Numbered from the stretch's first letter, positions 18,604-28,304 are shown. The stretch: 64,000 nt of DNA from Ancylobacter rudongensis (GCF_900100155.1 NZ_FMTP01000004.1:1-64000), one strand, 5' to 3'. Numbers and translations: made by a program. Notes: a model not told the origin generated them from the letters alone.

Positions 18604-19998
18604 ATGACCCGCACCCTCGGCGCCGACCTGCCCGCCTTGGCGGAGGCGGCACCCGCCCGCGCCGCGCTGGTCTGCGACGACGAGGAGGTGAGCCGCGCCG
18701 CCCTCGCGGCCCGCATCGGTGGGGTGGCGGCGCATCTGGCGGCGCACACCGCGCCGGGGCAGGGCGTGGCGCTGGCCATGGGCAACGGGCCGGAACTGGT
18801 GGAAGCCTTTTTCGCCTGCGCCGTCAGCGGCCGGCAGGCCTTCGTCTATGATCCCGCCTGGCCGGCGCCCTACCGCGCCGCCATCGACGCGGCGCTGGCC
18901 CCGGCGCTCACGCTGGAAACCCTGCCCAGCCTCGCCCCCGCCGCGTTCCCGCCGGCGCCATCGCCGGACGCGCCGTTCTATGTCGGCTTCACCTCCGGCT
19001 CCACCGGCCTGCCCAAGGGCTACCGGCGTTCCCACCGCTCCTGGATCGACAGCTTCGCCGCCAGCGCGGTGGAATTCGGCCTCAGTGAACAAGATGTGGT
19101 GCTGGCGCCCGGCGGGCTGGCGGCCTCGCTGCATCTCTATGGCGTCGTCCACGCGCTGCATATCGGCGCGCTTGCGGTGATGATGCGCCAGTTCCACCCG
19201 CGCCGCGCCCTGCGCCTCATCGCCCGGCATGGTGTTACCGCGCTTTATGCCACCCCGACCCAGCTGCAAATGCTGGTCGAGGCCGGGGCGGGCGAGAGCT
19301 TCCCGACGCTGCGCCGGCTCATGATTTCAGGCGCGAAATGGCGGGCGGAGACCCGCGCGGCCACCCTGGCGCTGTTCCCCAAGGCCGGCATTGCCGAGTT
19401 CTACGGCGCCTCGGAAACCAGCTTCATCACCATCGCCCATCCGCGCGAGGCCGTGCCCGCCGGCTCGGTCGGCCGGCCCGCTTATGGCGTCACCCTGCGC
19501 ATCCGCGACGCTTCGGGCCGGGACCTCACGGCCGGCGAAGCCGGGGCGATCTGGGTGGCAAGCTCCCAGCTTTTCGACGGCTATGCCTGCGGCGACGCCC
19601 CGGAAACCCGCCGCGAAGGCGGCTTCCTCACCATTGGCGACCATGGGCGGCTGGACGAGGCCGGCTTTCTCTACCTGCATGGGCGCGAGAAGCGCATGCT
19701 CGTCACCTCGGGGCTCAACGTCTATCCCGAGGAGGTGGAGACGGTGCTGATGAGCCTGCCCGGCATCGAGGAAGCCGCCGTGTTCGGCCTGCCGGACGAT
19801 TTGCGCGGCGTCGAGCTTGTGGCGGTGCTGCGCGGCGCGGTTGACGAGAAGTCGCTGCGCGCCGCCTGCCGGAAGCTGCTGCCGGCGGCGAAGATTCCCC
19901 GCCGCTTCCTCAGCTTTGAGGACTGGCCGCGCACATCAGGCGGCAAGGCGGATTTGCGGGCGCTGGAGGCGATCGCGCGGGAGACATTCACGCGATGA
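18604..19998 (+). CDS. Acyl-CoA synthetase (AMP-forming) of the bioY cluster, YhfT-like
   Basis: A 464-residue adenylate-forming enzyme. The P-loop is FTSGSTGLPKG (about 129-139), followed by FYGASET, the ATP-binding IGDHGRLDE, the hinge region GREKRMLVTSGLNVYPEEVE and the C-terminal catalytic Lys in TSGGKADL. It would activate a carboxylic acid as its CoA thioester. It is slightly short for the family (about 500), mainly at the N-terminus. It sits 4 bp after bioY and overlaps the thiolase gene, the same ligase-thiolase-bioY association as Bacillus yhfT-yhfS-yhfU. The substrate may be a biotin-related or pimelate-like acid; that is inferred from context only. Confidence 0.85.
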   Translation: MTRTLGADLPALAEAAPARAALVCDDEEVSRAALAARIGGVAAHLAAHTAPGQGVALAMGNGPELVEAFFACAVSGRQAFVYDPAWPAPYRAAIDAALAPALTLETLPSLAPAAFPPAPSPDAPFYVGFTSGSTGLPKGYRRSHRSWIDSFAASAVEFGLSEQDVVLAPGGLAASLHLYGVVHALHIGALAVMMRQFHPRRALRLIARHGVTALYATPTQLQMLVEAGAGESFPTLRRLMISGAKWRAETRAATLALFPKAGIAEFYGASETSFITIAHPREAVPAGSVGRPAYGVTLRIRDASGRDLTAGEAGAIWVASSQLFDGYACGDAPETRREGGFLTIGDHGRLDEAGFLYLHGREKRMLVTSGLNVYPEEVETVLMSLPGIEEAAVFGLPDDLRGVELVAVLRGAVDEKSLRAACRKLLPAAKIPRRFLSFEDWPRTSGGKADLRALEAIARETFTR

Positions 19999-21119
19999 AC
20001 CCGGCCTTTATCCTCGCCGCCCGCCGCACGGCGGTGGCCCCGCGCGGGGGCGCCTTTCGCGCGGTGGAAGCGCACGATCTCGCCGCCCCGGTGCTGCGCG
20101 CCTGCCTCAACGATGCGGGCGTGGCGCCGCATGAGGTCGATCACGTCATCCTCGGCAATGCGCTCTCCGGCGGAGGCAATATCGCCCGCCTCGCCGCGCT
20201 GGCGGCCGGCCTGCCCCCCACCGCGCCGGCGCTGACGGTCGACACCCAATGCTGTTCCGGCCTCGACGCCATCCAGCTGGCGACACGGCTGGTGGAATCG
20301 GGCGCGGCGCAGCTTGTGCTGGCGGGCGGGGTGGAGAGCTTCAGCCGGTCGCCCCTGCGCGCCGTCCGGCCGAAGGCGAAGGGCGAGGCGCCGGTGTTTT
20401 ATGACCGCCCGCCCTTCACCCCCTGGCCGGCGCGCGACCCTGACATGATCGAGGTTCTGGCCCGCGCGGCGCGCGGCCTCAGCCGGGCGGAACAGGCGGC
20501 CTTCGCCATTGCCAGCCATGCCAGGGCGCTGGCGGCGCGGGCACGGCTGGCGGCGGAAATCGTGCCGGTGGCGGGCCTCGCCTTCGACAGCTTCACCCGC
20601 ACCCTCACCCCGGCTCTGTGCGCCCGCGCGCCGGTGCTCCACCGCGACGGCGAGAGCGAGCTGGATGCGGCCGGCGTCGCGGTAGAGGCGGACGCCGCCG
20701 CTGTCGTGCTGGTGGCCTCGCGGCAATGGGCGCAGCGCCTGCAGGCCGGCGGCGCGGTGTGCGAGGTGTCCTTGGCCCGCTCCTTCGCCGCCACGCCGGA
20801 GGACCCGCCGGGGGCGATCGACCAGGCATTGCGGGGCGGCCCTGCCGGGCTGGAATGGGCGCGCATTCCCGTGGTCGAACTGATGGAAGCCTCCGCCGGG
20901 CAGGCGATTCAGAACTGCCGGCGCGCGGGCCTCGATCCGGCCGCGATCAATCGCGGCGGCGGGGCGCTGGCGCGCGGCCATCCCATCGGCGCCTCCGGCG
21001 CCATCCTCGCGGTGCGCCAGTTCCACGAACTGGCCCGCGAGGCCACCGGCGCGCTCGGCCTTTCCGCCATCGCCGCCGCCGGCGGGCTCGCCAGCGTGCT
21101 CATGTTGCAGCGCCTCTAA
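19995..21119 (+). CDS. Thiolase-family protein with altered active site, YhfS-like
   Basis: A 374-residue thiolase-fold protein overlapping the preceding ligase by an ATGA junction. The acyl-accepting Cys is present (C86 in TQCCSGLDAI), as is the His of GGGALARGHPIGASGA (H329). Two other hallmarks are changed. The usual NEAF Asn is replaced by Met (LMEASA, M297). The C-terminal CxG motif carrying the second catalytic Cys is replaced by IAAAGGL. Standard Claisen condensation or thiolysis needs that Cys as acid/base, so the chemistry may differ, for example simple acyl transfer. Last gene of the bioMNY-ligase-thiolase operon. Confidence 0.85.
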   Translation: MNPAFILAARRTAVAPRGGAFRAVEAHDLAAPVLRACLNDAGVAPHEVDHVILGNALSGGGNIARLAALAAGLPPTAPALTVDTQCCSGLDAIQLATRLVESGAAQLVLAGGVESFSRSPLRAVRPKAKGEAPVFYDRPPFTPWPARDPDMIEVLARAARGLSRAEQAAFAIASHARALAARARLAAEIVPVAGLAFDSFTRTLTPALCARAPVLHRDGESELDAAGVAVEADAAAVVLVASRQWAQRLQAGGAVCEVSLARSFAATPEDPPGAIDQALRGGPAGLEWARIPVVELMEASAGQAIQNCRRAGLDPAAINRGGGALARGHPIGASGAILAVRQFHELAREATGALGLSAIAAAGGLASVLMLQRL

Positions 21120-21215
21120 ACAGGCGTTTGCCGCGCCCGGCCTCCTTGTGCAGGATGCAGCACGAATCGTCCGCAGAAGACGGTCGTTCATTTCGGGAGA
21201 AAGACCGTTGGCCGC

Positions 21216-22001
21216 ATGAACGCGATCTCCTCACGCCAGCAGGACATTCTGGGGCTCGCGCGCGCCCAGGGACGGGTGAGCGTCGAGGACCTCGCCGGCC
21301 GTTTCGACGTCTCGCCCCAGACCATCCGCAAGGATCTCAACGATCTGTGCGTGCGCCGGCTGATGTCGCGCGTGCATGGCGGCGCCGTCGTCGCCTCCGG
21401 CGTCGAGAACCTCGCCTATGAGGCCCGCCGCGCCATGGCGCAGGGCGCCAAGCGCGCCATCGCCGAGGCCGCCGCCAGCATGGTGCCGAACCGCGCCTCG
21501 CTGTTCATCAATATCGGCACGACCACGGAAGAGGTCGCCCGCGCGCTGTCCGACCATGAGGACCTTCTGGTCATCACCAACAACCTCAATGTCGCGACGC
21601 TGCTCTACCGCCACCCCCGAATCGAGCTGATCATGGCCGGCGGCCCGGTGCGCCATGCCGACGGGGCGGTGATCGGCTCGGCGGCGGTGGACTTCGTCCG
21701 CCAGTTCCGCGTCGACTACGCCGTCATCGGCGCCTCCGCCATCGAGGAGGACGGCACGCTGCTGGACTTCGACTACCGCGAGGTGCAGGTCGCCCGCGCC
21801 ATCATCGACAATGCCCGCCAGATCATCCTGGTCGCCGACCGTTCCAAGCTGGAGCGCACGGCGCCGGTGCGCATCGGCTCAATGTCGGAGGTCGACACCT
21901 TCGTCACCGACACCGTATCCTCTCCCGAGCTGCGCCATGTGTGCCAGCGCGAACAGGTGGAACTGATCGAGGTCGGTTCGCTTGACGAGGACGGGTTCTA
22001 G
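21216..22001 (+). CDS. DeoR/GlpR-family transcriptional regulator
   Basis: A 261-residue repressor. The N-terminal DeoR helix-turn-helix (RQQDILGLARAQGRVSVEDL, VSPQTIRKDLNDL) is followed by the family hinge RVHGGAVV and the sugar-phosphate-binding DeoRC domain (INIGTTTEEVARAL, TNNLNVA, DYAVIGASAIEEDG, LVADRSKL). The effector is usually a phosphorylated sugar; Glp-type sensing is possible. It precedes an aldo/keto reductase and adenine deaminase on the same strand, but a repeat-containing 165-bp gap separates them, so control of those genes is plausible, not shown. Confidence 0.9.
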   Translation: MNAISSRQQDILGLARAQGRVSVEDLAGRFDVSPQTIRKDLNDLCVRRLMSRVHGGAVVASGVENLAYEARRAMAQGAKRAIAEAAASMVPNRASLFINIGTTTEEVARALSDHEDLLVITNNLNVATLLYRHPRIELIMAGGPVRHADGAVIGSAAVDFVRQFRVDYAVIGASAIEEDGTLLDFDYREVQVARAIIDNARQIILVADRSKLERTAPVRIGSMSEVDTFVTDTVSSPELRHVCQREQVELIEVGSLDEDGF

Positions 22002-22078
22002 AGCACGCGCCGATCAGCTTGCATCGCAAGCTGATCGGATAACGCGTTCTCTATCTTAGAGTTAGAGTGCGATCCCGC
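22000..22078. repeat. Dispersed rhizobial-type repeat, copy 1
   Basis: AGAGCACGCGCCGATCAGCT begins on the deoR-type gene stop codon and continues with CGCAAGCTGATCGGATAACGC and a TCTTAGAGTTAGAG tail. AGCTTGCATCGCAAGCT forms a hairpin. A related copy starts in the same way on a stop codon at 44612. Confidence 0.7.
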
Positions 22079-22166
22079 ATTGCAACATTGGGGCGACGCG
22101 CGCCAGGGCCTGACAGCCTGCGGCGTCTGCCGCGTCCCGCTTCATCGACCGCCGGAGGAGAGACGA

Positions 22167-23126
22167 ATGGAACTGCGCCGCCTCGGACGCTCGGATATTC
22201 TGGTGCCGCCACTGTGCATCGGCGGCAATGTCTTCGGCTGGACCGCCGACGAGCCCACCTCGTTCCGCTTGCTCGACGCGCTGTTCGAGGCCGGCTTCTG
22301 CTTCATCGACACCGCCGACATGTATTCGCGCTGGGTGGAAGGCCATGTGGGCGGCGAATCCGAGGCCATCATCGGCCGATGGATGAAGGCGCGCGGCAAT
22401 CGTGACCGGCTGGTCATCGCCACCAAGGTCGGTGCCGATATGGGACAGGGCAAGGTCAGCCTCGCCCCGGACCATATCAAGAGCGCCGCCGAGGCCTCTC
22501 TCGCCCGGCTGCAGACCGACTATATCGACCTCTACCAGTCGCATTGGGACGACCCGGACACGCCGTTCGAGGAGGTGCTGGGCGCCTATGACGAGCTGAT
22601 CCGCGCCGGCAAGGTGCGGATCATCGGCGGCTCGAACCTCACCGCGCCCCGGCTGTTCGAAGCGCTGGCAGTGTCGACCCGCGAAAAACTGCCGCGCTAC
22701 GAGACGTTGCAGCCGGAATACAACCTCTACGCCCGCGCCGGCTATGAGGCCGATATCGAGGCGGTCTGCGCCGCCAGCGGCCTTGGCGTCATCCCCTATT
22801 TCTCGCTCGCCGCCGGCTTCCTCACCGGCAAGTACCGCAGCGCCGCCGATGCCGGCAAAAGCGTGCGCGGGGCCTCGCTGGTGGAGAAATATCTCAACCC
22901 CAGGGGCGAGCGCATCCTCGCCGCGCTGGACGAGGTTTCCGCCGCCCATGGCGCCACCCCGACCCAGGTGGCGCTGGCCTGGGTGATGGCCCGCCCCAGC
23001 ATCACCGCCCCCATCGCCAGCGCCTCGCGTGTCGAGCAGCTCGGCGACCTCATCGCCAGCGCCGATCTCGCCCTCACCGGCGCCGAGATGGCCCTGCTCG
23101 ACACCGCCAGCGCCTGGAAGGACTGA
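22167..23126 (+). CDS. Aldo/keto reductase (YajO/Tas-like)
   Basis: A 319-residue NADPH-dependent reductase. The catalytic Asp and Tyr are in [11 protein letters not shown], the Lys in [11 protein letters not shown], and the His in [14 protein letters not shown]-binding segments are GGSNL and [11 protein letters not shown]. The ATG is preceded by GGAGGAG. The gene ends 2 bp before the adenine deaminase start, so they are cotranscribed. Substrate unknown; relatives act on sugar or lipid aldehydes. Confidence 0.9.
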   Translation: MELRRLGRSDILVPPLCIGGNVFGWTADEPTSFRLLDALFEAGFCFIDTADMYSRWVEGHVGGESEAIIGRWMKARGNRDRLVIATKVGADMGQGKVSLAPDHIKSAAEASLARLQTDYIDLYQSHWDDPDTPFEEVLGAYDELIRAGKVRIIGGSNLTAPRLFEALAVSTREKLPRYETLQPEYNLYARAGYEADIEAVCAASGLGVIPYFSLAAGFLTGKYRSAADAGKSVRGASLVEKYLNPRGERILAALDEVSAAHGATPTQVALAWVMARPSITAPIASASRVEQLGDLIASADLALTGAEMALLDTASAWKD

Positions 23127-23128
23127 CC

Positions 23129-24865
23129 ATGGCGACAAAGAGCCCGGCCGAGATCGCACGCCTCATCGAGGCCGGTCGCGGCACCGCGCCGGCCGACCTC
23201 GTCATCAAGGGCGTCCAGCTGCTGGATGTCATCACGGGCGCGATCACCCGCACCGACATCGCCATGGTGGGCGAGCGCATCGTCGGCACCTATGGCGCGT
23301 ATGACGGCGCGCAGGAGATCGACGGCGCCGGCCTGTTCGCTGTGCCCGGCTTCATCGACACCCATCTGCATGTCGAATCCTCGCTGGTCACGCCGCTGGA
23401 ATTCGACCGCTGCGTGCTGCCGCACGGCGTCACCACCGCGATCTGCGACCCGCACGAGATCGCCAATGTGCTCGGTGCAGAGGGCATCGCCTATTTCCAG
23501 CGCTGCGCCGAGCACACGATCATGGACCTGCGGGTGCAGCTCTCCTCCTGCGTGCCGGCCACGACCTTCGAGACCGCCGGCGCTGAGCTCGCCGCGCCCG
23601 ATCTCGCGCTGCTGCGCGGCCATGGCTCCGGCATTGGCCTCGCCGAATTCATGAACTTCCCCGGCGTGCTGTTCGCCGATGAAGGGTGCCTCGCCAAGCT
23701 CTCTCTATTCTCCGACGGCCATATTGACGGCCACGCGCCGCTGCTGCGGGGCCAGGACCTCAATGGCTACATCGCCGCCGGCATCCGCACCGAGCACGAG
23801 GCGACCTCGCTGGAGGAGGCGCGGGAGAAGCTGATGAAGGGCATGTCCGTCCTCATCCGCGAGGGCTCGGTCTCGAAGGACCTGCACGCGCTGATCCCGC
23901 TCATTTCCGCCGACACCTCGGCGTTCCTGGCCTTCTGCACCGATGACCGCAACCCGCTCGACATCGCCGAGGAAGGCCATCTCGACTACATGATCGCCGA
24001 GGCGATCCGCCACGGCGCACCGCTGCACCATGTCTACCGGGTGGCGAGCTGGTCGGCGGCCAATGCCTTCGGCCTCACCGATCGCGGCCTCATCGCGCCG
24101 GGACGGCGGGCGGACATCGTGCTGGTGGACAGTCTGGAAGCCTGCTCGGTCCGCCAGGTCATCTCGGCCGGGCGGCTGGTGACGCCGGAACTGTTCGCCG
24201 GGCGCGGCAGCGTCGCCCCGGTCGGCATGGATTCGGTGAAGGCGCGGCCCGTGACGGCGGAGGATTTCCGTATCCCGGCCACTGAGAGTGCCACCCGGGT
24301 CATCGGCGTGGTGCCCGGCCGGATCATCACCGAGGATGTGCGGCTCGACCTGGAGCTGATCGACGGCGAGAAGCGGGTGGACCTTGAGAAGGACGCGGTG
24401 AAGGTCTGCGTCGTCGAGCGGCACGGGCGCAACGGCAATATCGGCCGCGGCTTCGTCCATGGCTTCGGCATGAAGCGCGGCGCCATCGCCTCCTCGGTCG
24501 GCCATGACAGCCACAACATCACCGTGGTCGGGGTCGATGAGGCCGACATGGTGCTGGCGGTGAACCGGCTGATCGAATTGCGCGGCGGCTTCGCGGTGGC
24601 GCAGGACGGCGCGGTGACGGCCGAGCTCGCTTTGCCCGTCGCCGGGCTGATGGCGGACACCTCGTTCGAGGACGTACACGATGCGCTGATCCCGCTGCGC
24701 GCGGCGGCCAAGGCGCTCGGCGTGGTGCTGGCCGAGCCGTTTTTGCAGGTGGCGTTCCTGCCGCTGCCGGTGATTCCGCATCTGAAGATCACCGATTTCG
24801 GCATGTTCGACGTCAACGCCTTCGCCCTGCTGGAGCCGCCCCCGCCCCCCGCCGGCAACGGCTGA
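23129..24865 (+). CDS. ade: Adenine deaminase
   Basis: A 578-residue amidohydrolase that converts adenine to hypoxanthine and ammonia for purine salvage. The metal-binding HxH is in [13 protein letters not shown] (about 80-92). Further landmarks are [34 protein letters not shown] with the catalytic Asp, and the adenine-deaminase C-terminal domain with [17 protein letters not shown] and [10 protein letters not shown]. Length matches family members. It follows the aldo/keto reductase by 2 bp. Regulation by the upstream DeoR protein is possible. Confidence 0.94.
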   Translation: MATKSPAEIARLIEAGRGTAPADLVIKGVQLLDVITGAITRTDIAMVGERIVGTYGAYDGAQEIDGAGLFAVPGFIDTHLHVESSLVTPLEFDRCVLPHGVTTAICDPHEIANVLGAEGIAYFQRCAEHTIMDLRVQLSSCVPATTFETAGAELAAPDLALLRGHGSGIGLAEFMNFPGVLFADEGCLAKLSLFSDGHIDGHAPLLRGQDLNGYIAAGIRTEHEATSLEEAREKLMKGMSVLIREGSVSKDLHALIPLISADTSAFLAFCTDDRNPLDIAEEGHLDYMIAEAIRHGAPLHHVYRVASWSAANAFGLTDRGLIAPGRRADIVLVDSLEACSVRQVISAGRLVTPELFAGRGSVAPVGMDSVKARPVTAEDFRIPATESATRVIGVVPGRIITEDVRLDLELIDGEKRVDLEKDAVKVCVVERHGRNGNIGRGFVHGFGMKRGAIASSVGHDSHNITVVGVDEADMVLAVNRLIELRGGFAVAQDGAVTAELALPVAGLMADTSFEDVHDALIPLRAAAKALGVVLAEPFLQVAFLPLPVIPHLKITDFGMFDVNAFALLEPPPPPAGNG

Positions 24866-24884
24866 CGCGCGCGGGGAACGGCCC

Positions 24885-25195
24885 CTCATCACCCTCGCTC
24901 CCTCATGGCCGGGCGTGACCCGGCCACCCAGGCTGGAGACCGGGCGCGGGCGGCAGGGCTGGGTCCCCGGGTCAAGCCCGGGGATGAGGGGGCTTGCGCT
25001 GCGCAGCCTCCCGGTCGCCCTGGGCCCCGGATCAGCGCCACGCGGGGCGTGGCGTGTCTGGGGAACAGCCCCCTCATCACCCTCGCGCCCTCATGGCCGG
25101 GCGTGACCCGGCCACCCAGACTGGAACCGGGCGCGGGCGGCAGGGCTGGGTCCCCGGGTCAGGCCCGGGGATGAGGGGCCTGCGGCGCACACCCT
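24885..25195. repeat. Direct duplication of a composite REP unit (two ~105-bp copies)
   Basis: The 397-bp gap before plsC holds two nearly identical blocks at about 24885-24990 and 25071-25176. Each reads CCCTCATCACCCTCG, GGCCGGGCGTGACCCGGCC, a 'gcgggcggcagggctgggtccccgg' stretch and CCCCGGGTCAAGCCCGGGG. They lie 186 bp apart. No gene is seen in the gap. Confidence 0.85.
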
Positions 25196-25262
25196 GCCGG
25201 CACCCCTCCCGCCGGCCGGCTCGATCTGCTAGACGTTCCAGCCCCGTTCGAGACCCCCGCCC

Positions 25263-25985
25263 ATGGCCCGCCTGCGCTCCTCGTTCTTCCTCGTCCTGCT
25301 GGTGGTGTGGACAGCGCTGCTCGCCGTGACCATTCCCTATTTCGCGCTGCGCGACCGGCCGCCGCTGACCCGCCGCTTCTCGCGCTTCTGGGCCGGCGGG
25401 GTGATGGTGATCCTGCGCCTGGTCGGGCTTTCCTACCGCACCATCGGCGAGGACAACCGCCCGCCCGAGCCGGCGCTCTATGTCGGCAACCACCAGTCCG
25501 CCTTCGAGACCATCGCCGCCGCCTTGCTGATTCCCGATGTCGCCATCGTGCTGAAGGAAGAGCTGTACCGCATCCCGGTGTTCGGCTGGTTCCTCAAGCG
25601 CTCGCCGATGATCGCCATCGACCGCGCCGGCGGCGCTTCCTCGGTGAAGAAGATGTTCCGCGAGGGGCGCGAGGCCAGCGAGGCAGGGCGCAATCTGCTG
25701 ATCTTCCCGGAAGGCACCCGCCGGGCGGTGGATGAACGCGCCGAATTCCATCGCGGCGTGCTGCTGCTCTACAAGGCGCTGGACCTGCCGGTCGTGCCGG
25801 TCGTCAACAATGCCGGCCTGTTCTGGCCGGCGCGCAGCTTTGCCATCCGGCCGGGCACCATCACCGTCTCCTACCTGCCGTCCATCCCGCCCGGCCTGCC
25901 GGACAAGGAGTTCATGGCCCGGCTCACCGAGGCGATCTATGCGGAACGCGACCGGCTGGTCGCGCAGGAAGGGAGGGCTTCATGA
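25263..25985 (+). CDS. plsC: 1-acyl-sn-glycerol-3-phosphate acyltransferase (PlsC-like)
   Basis: A 240-residue membrane-bound acyltransferase making phosphatidate from lysophosphatidate. An N-terminal membrane segment (about 6-28) is followed by motif I NHQSAFET, with the NHQSxxE form common in proteobacterial PlsC. Motif II is IPVFGWFLKR...IDR, motif III is IFPEGTRR and motif IV is PVVPVVNNAG. It overlaps the following oxidoreductase start by 4 bp. Some paralogues acylate other lysolipids, so the lipid specificity is inferred. Confidence 0.9.
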   Translation: MARLRSSFFLVLLVVWTALLAVTIPYFALRDRPPLTRRFSRFWAGGVMVILRLVGLSYRTIGEDNRPPEPALYVGNHQSAFETIAAALLIPDVAIVLKEELYRIPVFGWFLKRSPMIAIDRAGGASSVKKMFREGREASEAGRNLLIFPEGTRRAVDERAEFHRGVLLLYKALDLPVVPVVNNAGLFWPARSFAIRPGTITVSYLPSIPPGLPDKEFMARLTEAIYAERDRLVAQEGRAS

Positions 25986-27250
25986 GCGAGGTGGGCACAC
26001 GCGAGGCGGGCATCGTCATTGTCGGCGCCGGGCAGGGCGGCTTCCAGGCCGCCGCCTCGCTGCGCGATGCCGGCTATGCCGGCCGGCTGGTGCTGGTCGG
26101 CGACGAGCCGGGCCTGCCTTATCAGCGCCCGCCGCTGTCCAAGGCCTATATGAAAGGCGAGGCCGGCATCGAGCAGATCGAACTGCGCGCCGGCGCCTTC
26201 TATGCCGATCACCGCATCGAGCTGGTCAACGCCCGCGCCACCGCCATCGACCGGCCCGGCCAGCGCCTCGTGCTGGAGGACGGCACCGCGCTCCCTTACG
26301 CCCATCTCATCCTCGCCACCGGCGCCCGCAACCGGCCGCTCCCGGTGCCCGGCCATGACCTTGCCGGCGTGTTCTATCTGCGCACCCTGGCCGATGCCGA
26401 CGCGCTGAAGGGCAAGCTCGCCGTCGCCCGCCGCGTGGTGGTGATCGGCGCCGGCTTCATCGGGCTGGAATTCGCCGCCGTCGCCCGCGCGCTCGGCCAT
26501 GAGGTGACGGTGCTGGAAGGCGCCGGCCGCGTGCTCTCCCGCGCCGTCTCGCCCGAAATGTCGGCGTTTTTCGCTGACGCCCACGCCGCCATGGGCACCA
26601 CGCTCGTGCTCGGCGCCGGCGTCATCGGGCTGCGCGGCGAGGGCGGCCATGTCACCGGCGTCGAGACCGGCGACGGCACGGTGCACCCGGCCGATTTCGT
26701 GCTGGTCGGCATCGGCGTGGTGCCGAATGTGGAACTGGCGGCTGAGGCCGGGCTGGACGTGGCGAACGGCATCGTCGTCGACGCGCATCTGGCCACCAGC
26801 GACCCCGCCATATCGGCACTGGGCGACGCGGTGGCCTATCCCAGCCGCTTCGCGGCAAAAGACGGCACCGCCCATGTGCGGCTGGAATCGGTGCAGAATG
26901 CCGCCGACCAGGCCCGCAGCCTCGCCCATCGGCTCACCGGCAAGGTGTCCCCGACGGGGGAGCCCGCCCCCTTCGACGCCGTGCCGTGGTTCTGGAGCGA
27001 TCAGGCCGACCTCAAGCTGCAAATGGTCGGCCTCGCGGCCGCCACCGACAGCGCGGTGCTGCGCGGCGACCCCGCCTCGCGTCGCTTCTCGGTGTTCCGC
27101 TTCCGCGACGGGGTGCTCACCGCCATTGAGAGCGTCAACCGCCCCGCCGACCACATGCTCGGCCGCCGCCTGCTCGCCGGCACGCCGACGCTCACCCCTG
27201 AACAGGCGGGGGATGAGGGGTTCGAGCTGAAGAGCCTGCTGGCGAAATAG
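25982..27250 (+). CDS. NAD(P)/FAD-dependent oxidoreductase, ferredoxin/rubredoxin-reductase-like
   Basis: A 422-residue flavoprotein. The FAD-binding motif is IVIVGAGQGGFQAAASLR, followed by LVGDEPGLPYQRPPLSK, which is typical of BenA/CamA-type ferredoxin reductases. The NAD-binding motif is VVVIGAGFIGLEFAA, and the second FAD motif is ALGDAVAYP. The C-terminal reductase domain includes WFWSDQADLKLQ. It would transfer electrons from NAD(P)H to a ferredoxin. No ferredoxin or P450 gene is adjacent. It is coupled by a 4-bp overlap to plsC, an unusual partner. Confidence 0.9.
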   Translation: MSEVGTREAGIVIVGAGQGGFQAAASLRDAGYAGRLVLVGDEPGLPYQRPPLSKAYMKGEAGIEQIELRAGAFYADHRIELVNARATAIDRPGQRLVLEDGTALPYAHLILATGARNRPLPVPGHDLAGVFYLRTLADADALKGKLAVARRVVVIGAGFIGLEFAAVARALGHEVTVLEGAGRVLSRAVSPEMSAFFADAHAAMGTTLVLGAGVIGLRGEGGHVTGVETGDGTVHPADFVLVGIGVVPNVELAAEAGLDVANGIVVDAHLATSDPAISALGDAVAYPSRFAAKDGTAHVRLESVQNAADQARSLAHRLTGKVSPTGEPAPFDAVPWFWSDQADLKLQMVGLAAATDSAVLRGDPASRRFSVFRFRDGVLTAIESVNRPADHMLGRRLLAGTPTLTPEQAGDEGFELKSLLAK

Positions 27251-27387
27251 CGCGCGGGGGGCGAGGGGGCTGGGCGATGTCGGCCTGTTCGCTCTCATCG
27301 GCCTGATCGTCCACCTCATCGGCCCGGCTAGGCGGCGGTAAAACGGGGGTCTACACTCGCCGGGGACCTCTCCCCCCGGAACTTCCG

Positions 27388-28299
27388 ATGGCTTTTTCGC
27401 TGCGCCAGCTTCAATATCTCGTCGCGGTGGCGGAGAACGGTTCCGTCTCCTCAGCAGCGCACACGCTGTCGATCTCGCAATCGACCGTGACCGAAGCCCT
27501 GCGCGAGCTGGAGCTGGACCTCGGCGTCACGCTGCTGGAGCGCCATGCGCGCGGCGTCGACCTCACCCTCAAGGGCCATCATTTCCTGCGTCACGCGCGA
27601 AAGATTCTCGGCGATGTCGCCGATGCGCGCCGGGCGCTGGCGGGGCCGGAAATGGCGGCGCTCACCGGCCGCCTGGCGGTAGGGGTGACGCCGCTGGTGG
27701 CCGGCTACATCTATTCCGACCTCATCGCCCGCTTCCACCGTGCCTTCCCCGGCGTGGCGGTGGAGGCGGTGGAGGACGCGGCCGATTATCTCGAACATCT
27801 GCTGGTCGGCGGCGAGCTGGATGTCGCGGTCATGGTGCTGCCGCCCGGCCGGCAATCGGCGGCGCTGCAGACGCAGGCCGTTGAGATTTCGCCCTATCGT
27901 GTGTGGCTGCCGCTCGGCCATCCAGCGCTGGTGGAGGAGCGGGTGAGCCTGCGCGATCTCGCTGAGGAGCCGCATGTGCTTCTCACCATTGATGAAATCG
28001 CCGAGGCGTCGGAAATCGTCTGGCGCCGGCTGGGTATCCGCCCGCCGGTGGCGTTCCGCACCCGCTCGGTGGAGGCGGTGCGCTCGCTGGTGGCCACTGG
28101 GGCGGGGGTGGCGGTGCTGCCGGACCTCACCTATCGGCCCTGGTCGCTGGAAGGCGACAAGATCGAGGCCCGCACGCTGATCGACAATGTGCCGGCGGTG
28201 GAAGTCGCGACCGCCTGGCGGCGCGGCTCCCCACTCTCGCCCGCCGCCACCGGCTTCGTCTCCATCGCCGCCACGCGGCATGGCGGGCGCGGGCGGTAG
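27388..28299 (+). CDS. LysR-family transcriptional regulator
   Basis: A 303-residue LTTR. The N-terminal winged helix (LRQLQYLVAVAENGSVSSAA, SQSTVTEALRELELDLGVTL, RHARGVDLTLKGHHFL) is followed by a periplasmic-binding-like effector domain (about 92-295). It lies upstream of the ydcSTUV-like operon on the same strand, separated by about 500 bp of repeats. That makes it a candidate regulator, though most LysR genes are divergent from their targets. Confidence 0.9.
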   Translation: MAFSLRQLQYLVAVAENGSVSSAAHTLSISQSTVTEALRELELDLGVTLLERHARGVDLTLKGHHFLRHARKILGDVADARRALAGPEMAALTGRLAVGVTPLVAGYIYSDLIARFHRAFPGVAVEAVEDAADYLEHLLVGGELDVAVMVLPPGRQSAALQTQAVEISPYRVWLPLGHPALVEERVSLRDLAEEPHVLLTIDEIAEASEIVWRRLGIRPPVAFRTRSVEAVRSLVATGAGVAVLPDLTYRPWSLEGDKIEARTLIDNVPAVEVATAWRRGSPLSPAATGFVSIAATRHGGRGR

Positions 28300-28304
28300 C
28301 GGGG

